Shown here: in pieces, positions 1 through 6,800 of the stretch | Position numbering within the stretch: the stretch's first letter is position 1 | Layout of the letters: every line of letters begins with the position of its first letter | Source: Acidobacteriota bacterium | GTDB lineage: Bacteria; Acidobacteriota; Vicinamibacteria; Vicinamibacterales; CAVVIG01 | NCBI GenBank assembly: GCA_003222555.1 | Contig: QHWL01000302.1 | Span: forward strand, 1-8,900 | Direction of reading: 5' to 3' | Length of the DNA: 8,900 nucleotides | Notes under the pieces: model-generated | What the model saw: only the letters and a program-made list of their open reading frames with translations | Database searches by the model: none | What the model was told of the DNA's origin: nothing | Made by a program: the position numbers and the translations under genes

Positions 1-13
1 AAGGACTGAGGAC

Positions 14-34
14 GGCCCAAGGCCCAAGGCCCAA
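14..34. repeat. Three tandem copies of a 7-bp unit (GGCCCAA)
   Basis: The heptamer GGCCCAA occurs three times without interruption at 14-20, 21-27 and 28-34, followed by a partial copy. It lies 24 bp upstream of the glycosyltransferase start. Nothing else is recognisable in 1-57: no Shine-Dalgarno sequence and no convincing promoter. A role is unknown; it may be a slippage-prone microsatellite or the edge of a larger interspersed repeat cut by the window. Confidence 0.75.
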
Positions 35-57
35 AGACCGTTAGACTGTGTAATCCA

Positions 58-1464
58 ATGCGCATCGCCTGGTTTTCGCCGCTGCCGCCGGTCCGCTCGG
101 GTGTCGCGACCTACAGCGCCGAGCTGCTGCCCCGACTCGGGCCCGAATTCGACGTCGATTGCTTCATCGATTGCACAGGTGAGAGTGGCGAGCGGTCTTC
201 ATGGCGGACCCCGACCTCGGGCGCGTCGGCTGGCGGCCGCCGCCTTGCAGAAGAACTGTCGTCCACGACGGAACCGCAGGCGCCCGTCGTATTCGACGCG
301 CACGACTTCGTCTGGAAGCAGCAACGGACACCGTACGACCTGGTCGTGTACCAGCTCGGGAACGCCCCCTGCCACGACTACATGTGGGCGTATCTGGCGC
401 GCTACCCGGGCCTCGTCGTGCTGCACGACGCGCGCCTGCACCAGGCACGGGCGCGGCGACTGCTGAATCAGAAATTCTGGTACGACCATCCCGATGCCGC
501 AGCCGACTTTGTCGAATACGCCGTCGAAGGACTCGGCGGACCGATCTACTACTTCTGGCCGATGCTGCGCGTGTTGATGCGCACCGCCCGGGCGATCGCA
601 GTGCACAACGGCCGCGTCGCCGCCGAGCTCCGCGAACAGTACAGCAACGTCCCCGTTGCGGCGATCCGGATGGGCGTGGCCGCATTCGAAGCGACTCGCG
701 GCACGCCTCACGACGACGACGTCGAAGCTCACGCGCGTGTGCGTCGCGAGCTCGACGTGCCGGATCGCGCGTTGATGTTCGCGGCCTTCGGAAGAGTCAC
801 GGCGGAGAAGCGCATTCTCCCGATTCTCGGCGCCCTGGGCACACTGGTCGCCGAGGGCACCCACGCGTTTCTGCTCCTGGTCGGCGACGCCGCCGAGTAT
901 CCCACACTCGCCGAAGAGATTCAGCGATGCGGCCTCGGCGATCGCGTGCGCCTCACCGGTTTCGTCCGCGACGAAGCGATCGGCGGGTACCTCGCCGCAG
1001 CCGATGCGTGCCTTTGCCTGCGCTGGCCGACCGCGCAGGAGACCTCGGCCTCATGGCTGCGATGTCTGGCCGCGGCACGAGCGACTGTGATTACCGACCT
1101 GGCGCACCTTGTGGACGTCCCGACGCTTGATCCCTCGCTCCGGGAATCCCCGCCCGGCCGCCCCGCGCCGATCGCCATGCGAATCGATCTGCTCGAGGAA
1201 GAAGAGTGTCTCCGTACTGCCATGCGGCGTCTGGCGACCGACGCGCGACTGCGCGAGAGTCTCGCGCGAGCCGGCCATGCGTACTGGGCGCGCGAGCACA
1301 CACTCGAGATGATGGCCGCTGATTACCGGCGGGTGATCAAGGAGGCGGCGGCGCGCCCTGCGCCGCCGGTTGCGGATGTGCCTGCGCACTTCGCCAACGA
1401 TTACACCGAACTGGCGCGGGGCGTTGCGCGCCAGTTCGGCCTCGACGTGGACGTGCTGGGTTGA
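58..1464 (+). CDS. Glycosyltransferase, GT-B fold, family 4-like
   Basis: Likely transfers a sugar from a nucleotide-sugar donor to an envelope or exopolysaccharide acceptor in the cytoplasm; donor and acceptor cannot be read from sequence. The N-terminus MRIAWFSPLPPVRSGVATYS is the usual opening of family-4 enzymes, with the small-residue loop of the acceptor Rossmann domain, and fixes the ATG start although no Shine-Dalgarno is visible. The acceptor domain runs to about residue 215. The donor domain (about 225-420) shows FGRVTAEKR at 244-252, with the basic residues expected near the donor phosphates, and LLVGDA at 272-277. It also has the donor-site segment QETSASWLRCLAAARATVITD starting at 327. 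The first Glu of the EX7E motif is E328, but the second position is C336. I believe this relaxed motif is usual in this subgroup, so it is probably not a defect. No signal peptide or membrane helix is evident. At 468 aa it is full length. It converges on the nitroreductase gene, so no partner is implied downstream. Confidence 0.88.
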   Translation: MRIAWFSPLPPVRSGVATYSAELLPRLGPEFDVDCFIDCTGESGERSSWRTPTSGASAGGRRLAEELSSTTEPQAPVVFDAHDFVWKQQRTPYDLVVYQLGNAPCHDYMWAYLARYPGLVVLHDARLHQARARRLLNQKFWYDHPDAAADFVEYAVEGLGGPIYYFWPMLRVLMRTARAIAVHNGRVAAELREQYSNVPVAAIRMGVAAFEATRGTPHDDDVEAHARVRRELDVPDRALMFAAFGRVTAEKRILPILGALGTLVAEGTHAFLLLVGDAAEYPTLAEEIQRCGLGDRVRLTGFVRDEAIGGYLAAADACLCLRWPTAQETSASWLRCLAAARATVITDLAHLVDVPTLDPSLRESPPGRPAPIAMRIDLLEEEECLRTAMRRLATDARLRESLARAGHAYWAREHTLEMMAADYRRVIKEAAARPAPPVADVPAHFANDYTELARGVARQFGLDVDVLG

Positions 1465-1479
1465 GTGGCCGACAAATCA

Positions 1480-1562
1480 CGTTCAACGCAGAGACCGCCG
1501 AGGCCGCAGAGAAGAAATGCCAAGAATTTCTCGGCGTGCTCTGCGAGCTCTGGGTTCAAACG
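1480..1562. repeat. 83-bp imperfect inverted repeat between convergent genes
   Basis: The stretch folds on itself. AACGCAGAG on the left pairs with the complement of CTCTGGGTT on the right. Outer-arm matching is about 23 of 29 positions, and an inner stem AGAAAT/ATTTCT (1513-1518 with 1526-1531) closes a 7-base loop. It fills most of the 124 bp between the stop codons of the glycosyltransferase (+) and the nitroreductase (-). It looks like the CAGAG-rich interspersed repeats seen between genes in several GC-rich bacterial phyla (recollection, not searched). There is no U-tract after the stem, so classical intrinsic termination is not clear, although either strand could form the hairpin. The remaining bases of 1465-1588 hold nothing I recognise. 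Confidence 0.7.
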
Positions 1563-1588
1563 TCGTATTTGTTCGCTGGCTCTGAGGC

Positions 1589-3302
1589 TTACGCTTCCCA
1601 GGAGTAGCCCGGTTCCGTCGTGAGTCGAGTGTCCTCGATGGGGACACCGACGGTGAAGTGATACAAACTCTGGAACGCGTGACCTTCGAGGCCGAGCACA
1701 TCGTGGACCGGATCGTCGTAGAAGCATCCGATGCCGGTCGCGCGGGCCCCGGCGGCTTCCGCCTCCAGATACAACACCTGTCCAACGACTCCTGATTCCC
1801 AGAATAAGTGGCGATAGAAAGATGGGCCGTGCTCGCGAAGACTGCGGTCGAAATCCGCGATCATCCCGAGACTGAAGAATCCATCGGCTGCGATTTCCTG
1901 ATCGCAGCTCAGACGTTGAGCAAGCGCGCGACCGTCGCCGCTCAACAGCCGGAACAACGGCACCGAGTCGGAGGCGCGCTCCCAGAGAAACCCGCGGTGC
2001 ATCGCGTCCTTCAGGCGACCGAGCGCCGCGGTCTCGCGCGGCAGGATATAGAGTCCGGGATCGAGGCCGTCGACGCGATGCACGAACAGCGCGAGATGAA
2101 TGCGCGGAGTCCACCACAGCGCGTCCCACGGCGCGTGACGACCCGGCATGGCGCGCGACAGCATCGCCACGAAGCGAGGCAGGTCGATCGCCGACCGCCC
2201 GTCGAAGGCCAGCGCGCTGCGACGTTGGAGAATCAGCGCACGCGCATCGAAGTGGGCAGGGTCGTCGCGCAGGTCCTTAGACCTGCCGTTGTGTGCAGGA
2301 CCGAAGTCCTGCGCTACGTCCTGCGCTGCAACGACCGGCGCCACGAGCGAACGGCCGGGATCCTCGGTCGCGCGCGCGATTTCGTCGATCAGCGTCCAGT
2401 CGACATGGCCTTCGCTCAACTGACTTGCGCGGCCGAGCCATCGCCCACGCTGCACCGCCTCGACGAGCGCGATCCGGCGTGCACCTGGCGCATCGGGGAA
2501 CTCACCGGCCGTCATCGCGAGGACGCAGCCAGGCTCCTCCTGTTCGGCCTCGACGTAGTCCTCGGCGCGATCGACGCCGATGAGCGAGGCGATCTCCCGC
2601 TGCGACCAGCCGGGAAGCATCGCCGCTCGCCATCCGGCCAGCGCCGCGGCAATGCGTACTGCCCCAATCGCGTGACCGAGATCGTGCTGGCAGTACCGGA
2701 ACGCGCGCTCGCCGTACTTCCACGCCTCTCTCCAGTGAATCGAAGTGAGCGCGACGAGGCACATCGGCGGTCGATCTCCGCCGGCCGCCCGCCACGCGTC
2801 CGGATCGAAGGCACACCGCTGTTCCAGCGCGTGCCGATCGGCTGCGTAGTGCCAGACCGCCGGCGTCTCGGTGAGACCCTCGACCACCCCAGTGACGATG
2901 TACGCCTCGGTGGGATGGAGATTGCCACTCGACGGATTCACTCGCAGCGACCAGCGTGAATCGCCAGGCCGACAGGCCGAGCGCGTGCCGGAGCAGAAGG
3001 CCGATGACTGCCGCCGTCGCCGGAGACGGGGTGACCGACCCGGGTTGGAAGAGTTGCTCGTAGCTGACGGGCGCAGGCGTCAGCCCTGAGGTGGCCGCGC
3101 CGGCGGCGAGGTCCGCCAGATACAGCGAAAAAGCCGGCGAGCCGATGAACGACCGGAACGGATGTGGCTGCGACGCCCAGTCGAGGTACCCGATCGACTG
3201 GGCGAATCGGTGGAAGTGATGTTTCGTGCCGTCGTGATACCGCAGCACCGGACCGGTGACGCCGGATTCAGGCGCTCCCTCTTCGGCGTTGCCGGGCGTC
3301 AC
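1589..3302 (-). pseudogene. SagB/ThcOx-like tandem nitroreductase-domain FMN oxidoreductase, frameshifted
   Basis: About 570 codons in two frames. The 5' part starts at GTG 3302 (MTPGNAEEG) and shows the family's opening YHDGTKHHFHRF and YLDWASQPHPFRSF, then runs to LGLSAW at about 2964. The family then continues in the next frame as SRWSLRVNPSSGNLHPTEAY (2959-2900), followed by the SIHWREAWKYGERAFRYCQHD segment. A second nitroreductase-like domain begins near QRRSALAFDG (about 2190-2230). It ends with GQVLYLEAEAAGARATGIGC and a following DDPVHDVLGL motif before the TAA at 1591-1589. Such proteins bind FMN and oxidise or reduce substrates; SagB relatives oxidise azolines in peptide natural products. 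No leader peptide or cyclodehydratase is present here, so that role is not supported. Length and motifs match a double-domain family member apart from the break. A few residues between AW and SRW seem to be missing compared with relatives, which suggests a small deletion rather than one lost base. It could be a true pseudogene, an assembly error or, less likely, a programmed shift. The start overlaps the stop of the upstream small gene (GTGA), implying coupled translation. Confidence 0.82.
2269..2317 (-). repeat. Two REP-like hairpins inside the nitroreductase gene
   Basis: Two perfect 18-nt palindromes lie 8 bp apart: 2269-2286 (stem GCAGGTC/GACCTGC, loop CTTA) and 2295-2312 (stem GCAGGAC/GTCCTGC, loop CGAA). 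The stems differ at one position with a compensating change on the other arm. On the minus strand the second hairpin is preceded by GTAG (2317-2314) and one base, the head typical of REP elements; the first has no such head. GTCCTGCGCT, the right arm plus three bases, is repeated at 2318-2327. The insert is read in frame as about VAQDFGPAHNGRSKDLRDD, between the two nitroreductase domains. Confidence 0.72.
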
Positions 3303-3568
3303 GAGTTGATGAGCGCTGTGGCCTCCGTCATCCGTCGATCGACCTCTTCGAGTGCCTGCGAGATCTGGGTACGCCGCCGCTCGTGAACCGTGGCATCAAG
3401 CTGCCGCTGGAGCTCTGTCCGCGCGAGCCTCAACGATTCCAGCGCCCGCAATCGTTCCGGATCGCGAACGGTCCGCGTGTGTTTCTGGGCGCGCTCGTGC
3501 TCCAGATCTTCCATGCGCTCCTGAATCCGCGCCTCAGCGTCGATCAGTCCTTCGCCCGCGTCTCCCAT
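3299..3568 (-). CDS. Small charged coiled-coil protein, function unknown
   Basis: 89 aa, not recognised as a named family. From about residue 10 onward it is almost continuous amphipathic helix rich in Glu, Arg, Gln and Leu, for example ERMEDLEHERAQ and ARTELQRQLDATVHERRRTQ, ending in ALINS. There is no cysteine, signal peptide or membrane segment. The pattern predicts a cytoplasmic coiled coil, possibly a dimer or a binding partner. The ATG at 3568 is supported by GGAG eight bases upstream and is the only plausible start: an in-frame TGA lies about 50 bases upstream with no other start codon between. Its TGA (3301-3299) overlaps the GTG of the nitroreductase gene in the shared GTGA, so the two are co-transcribed and probably translationally coupled. 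A role linked to that oxidoreductase is an inference from this overlap alone. Confidence 0.72.
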   Translation of the reverse strand: MGDAGEGLIDAEARIQERMEDLEHERAQKHTRTVRDPERLRALESLRLARTELQRQLDATVHERRRTQISQALEEVDRRMTEATALINS

Positions 3569-3576
3569 TCGATGAT

Positions 3577-3580
3577 CTCC
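3577..3580 (-). promoter_or_regulatory. Ribosome binding site of the small coiled-coil gene
   Basis: GGAG on the minus strand, 8 bases before the ATG at 3568. It supports both the reality and the start of this short gene. Confidence 0.6.
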
Positions 3581-3795
3581 AGTCTTTCGTCTTGCCGCGC
3601 CCGCGGCGCCCGACGCCCTTCACGGCTCCGGGGGCCCAGCCTCCCGGCACTCCTGGCTCAAGGCTGCTTTTGAAGGCGGCGCGGGCCCACCCGCGGGCCC
3701 TCTTGGTCAACGCTGCCTTCACGGCGCCCGGGCGCCAAATCGGGCCGGCCAGGCTCCAGGCTGCCGCACGCTCGCAGACGAGGGTTCTCTCACAT

Positions 3796-3801
3796 TATAA
3801 G
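3796..3801 (+). promoter_or_regulatory. Candidate -10 box of lhr
   Basis: TATAAG is one base from the sigma-70 -10 consensus. It is the only AT-rich run in more than 200 bp of very GC-rich sequence. A transcript starting about seven bases later would begin at or next to the GTG start at 3810, giving a leaderless or nearly leaderless mRNA, which fits the absence of a Shine-Dalgarno. No convincing -35 box is seen about 17 bp upstream. Confidence 0.35.
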
Positions 3802-3809
3802 ATGACCTG

Positions 3810-6800
3810 GTGAGCGCGCGTTCGAATTCGGATGCTCTTGCACCATTTCGTCCTGCGGTGCGCGGGTGGTTCACCGCGGCATTCGAGGCACCGACCGGTC
3901 CGCAGGCGCTCGGTTGGCCGGCGATCGCGCGCGGCGAGTCGACACTCATCCTCGCGCCGACGGGCAGCGGCAAAACGCTGGCGGCCTTTCTGTGGTGTCT
4001 CGACCGCTTGATGTTCTCGCCGTCGCCGCCGAAAACCCGCCGGTGCCGAGTTCTGTACGTGTCGCCCCTCAAGGCGCTCGCAATCGACGTCCAACGCAAC
4101 CTTCGGGCTCCACTGTCGGGAATCGCGCAGATGGCCGACGGCCGGGGAGATGCGTACGTGACGCCCTCCATCGCAATTCGAACTGGCGACACGCCCGCCG
4201 CAGAGCGCGCGCGATTCCAGCGCGAACCGGCCGATATCCTCATCACGACGCCGGAATCGTTGTATCTGCTGCTGACGTCCAACGCGAGAGAGGCGCTGCG
4301 GGCGGTCGACACCCTCATCGTCGACGAGATTCACGCGCTCGTCCCGACCAAACGCGGGGCGCACCTGATGTTGTCGGTCGAACGCCTGGCAGCGCTCTGC
4401 GAGCAACCGCTGCAGCGCATCGGGCTGTCGGCCACACAGCGACCGCTCGACGAGGTCGCACGGTTTCTGGGCGGTGTGGAAGCGCGACGCCGCCGCGACG
4501 CCGACGGCGGGCGCGAGCGGAAGAAAAGACTGGTCGACGCGCAGTCGGAAGTCGCCGACGAATTCGCCATCCATCGTGGCGCGGTCCGCTATCGTCCCGT
4601 CACCATTGTCGACGCCGGGGCGAATAAGCGTCTCAAGCTGAACATCGAGGTACCGGTCGAAGACATGGCGCGGTTGACGGCCTCCTCGACGACTCGAATG
4701 GCGACCGACGATATCGCGATCGGGCTGACGGGGCGGGAATCGAGCGATGAAGGCGATCGCGGCGCCACACGTCGGTCCATCTGGTCCGCCATTCATCCTC
4801 GCCTCGTCGAGCTGATTCGCTCGCATCGTTCGACGCTCATCTTCGTCAACAGTCGACGGCTGGCCGAGCGGCTCGCAGGCGCGCTCAACGAGCTCGCCGG
4901 CGAAGTGCTGGTTCGCTCACATCACGGGTCGATCGCGCGCGCGCAGCGAATCGAGACCGAGGATCTGCTCAAAGCGGGCGCCCTCCGCGCACTCGTCGCC
5001 ACCTCGTCGCTCGAGCTCGGTATCGACATGGGCGCCATCGATCTCGTGATTCAGATCGAAGCGCCGCCATCGGTCGCGAGCGGCCTCCAGCGCATCGGTC
5101 GCGGCGGGCATCAGGTGGACGCCATCAGCGAAGGCGTCATCTTCCCGAAGTTTCGCGGCGACCTCGTCGCTTGCGCCGCCGTCGCCAGGGCCATGCACAA
5201 CGGCGCGGTGGAGGCCACGCGCTATCCCCGAAACCCGCTCGACATCGTCGCGCAGCAGGTCGTCGCGATGACCTCGATGGACAAGTGGGACGTCGACGAG
5301 CTGTTCGCGACGATCGGTCGCGCGGCGCCGTTCGCAGAGCTGAGCCGAACGGTGTTCGACGGCGTGCTCGACATGCTGTCGGGGCGCTACCCATCCGACC
5401 AGTTCGCCGAACTGAGGCCGCGCCTCACGTGGGACCGCGTCGCGGGCACCCTTCAAGCGCGGGAGGGCGCCAAGCGCGTCGCCATCGCGAACGGCGGAAC
5501 GATTCCCGACCGCGGCCTTTACGGCGTCTTCATGGCCGGTGCAGCCCGCTCACCGAATGGCGCCCAGCGCGTCGGCGAGCTCGACGAGGAAATGGTGTTC
5601 GAAAGCCGCGTCGGCGAGACATTCGTCCTCGGCGCGTCGTCGTGGCGCATCGAGGAGATCACGCACGATCGCGTGCTCGTGTCACCCGCGCCGGGCGAGC
5701 CCGGCAAGATGCCGTTCTGGAAGGGCGACCGCGCGGGCCGCCCGCTGGAGCTCGGGCTCGCAATCGGCCGGCTTGTGCACGATCTGTTACGTCTGCCCGC
5801 CGCGGCCGCCGTCGACCGGCTCGTCCGTGAGCACGACCTCGACGCGCGCGCGGCCGAAAATCTGCTCCAGTACCTGCGCGATCAAATGGCGGCGGCGCGT
5901 GAGGTTCCCGACGCCGGCACGATTCTCGTCGAGCGGGTCCGCGACGAGCTCGGCGACTGGCGGGTGTGCGTGCTCTCGCCTCGCGGCGGGCGCGTTCATG
6001 CACCCTGGGCGATGGCGGCGGCCGCCAAGATCCGCCAGGAGCGCGGCATCGGCGTCGAGACGCTCTGGGGAGACGACGGGTTCGTGGTGCGGTTTCCCGA
6101 TGTGGACGAGCCGCCCGACCCGCGTCTGCTGCTGCCCGATCCGGACGAGGTGCAGGCGCTCGTCGTTGGCCAGCTCGGCGCGACAGCGCTGTTTGCGGCG
6201 AAGTTCCGCGAGAACGCCGCAAGGTCGCTGCTCCTGCCGAAGCGGCGGCCTGGCATGCGCGCGCCGCTCTGGCAGCAGCGCAAACGGGCCGCCGACTTGC
6301 TCGCGGTGGCGTCGCGCTATGGATCGTTCCCCGTCCTGCTCGAAACGTATCGCGAGTGCCTCCGCGATTTCTTCGACATGCCGGCCCTCGTGACAACGCT
6401 GGCCGACGTGCGAAGCCGAAAAGTGCGCGTGGCGACGGTCGACTCGGACAAGCCCTCGCCCTTTGCCGCATCCCTTCTGTTCAGCTACGTCGCGAGCTTT
6501 CTCTATGACGGCGACGCGCCGCTCGCCGAGCGCCGCGCACAGGCGCTCGCCGTTGATCAGACGCAACTGCGCGAGCTCGTCGGAGCAATCGAGTTGCGCG
6601 ATCTGGTCGACGGGGAATCGATGGACGGGATCGAGCGGCAGCTGCAGCGGCTCGATCCGAAGTACCACGCCAGGAGCGCCGACGGCGTGCACGACATGCT
6701 CCTCGCGCTCGGCGACCTCACGCCGGAGGAGTTGCGCGCGCGTACGACGACGCGCGAAGTGGCGGACAGCGTCGAGGAGCTGGTCAAAGCGTGGCGCGCC

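Larger units (their letters stand above)
3569..3809. other. Divergent intergenic region with GC-rich palindromes and a tandem duplication
   Basis: This 241-bp gap separates the minus-strand operon from lhr and should hold both sets of promoters. A roughly 50-bp segment at 3617-3667 is imperfectly repeated at 3716-3764. Both copies begin with CCTTCACGGC, and both end with GGCTC(A/C)AGGCTGC. Between them GCGGGCCC occurs twice (3681-3688, 3693-3700), flanked by GAAGGC (3672-3677) and its complement GCCTTC (3715-3720), so a large stem is possible. A perfect 14-bp palindrome GGCGCCCGGGCGCC sits at 3723-3736. Minus-strand frames stay open here, but only because of the GC content; I see no gene. Confidence 0.6.

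Noticed and set aside
1039..1065. Inactivated glycosyltransferase, because the second Glu of EX7E is Cys
   Set aside because: The rest of the donor site is intact and, from memory, this subgroup commonly lacks the second Glu, so loss of function is not supported.
1401..2129. Minus-strand frame crossing the 83-bp inverted repeat
   Set aside because: The part with apparent similarity (EHAEKFLAF, LCGLGGLCVE) is only the translated repeat; the rest is out of frame with the nitroreductase.
1808..2959. 383-codon open frame on the plus strand
   Set aside because: Antisense to clearly conserved nitroreductase motifs on the minus strand, with an Arg/His-rich composition and no domain.
1589..3568. 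Azole-modified peptide (TOMM/streptolysin S-like) biosynthesis cluster, suggested by the SagB-like gene
   Set aside because: No SagC/SagD cyclodehydratase, leader peptide or transporter is present; the 89-aa protein lacks the Cys/Ser/Thr-rich core of such precursors.
3534..3722. Minus-strand 62-codon frame upstream of the coiled-coil gene
   Set aside because: It overlaps that gene's start in another frame, covers the duplicated GC-rich repeats, and has no ribosome binding site or family motif.
3795..4826. 343-codon minus-strand frame opposite the start of lhr
   Set aside because: Antisense to the helicase Walker A to SAT motifs and would run through the lhr promoter region; a GC-driven shadow.
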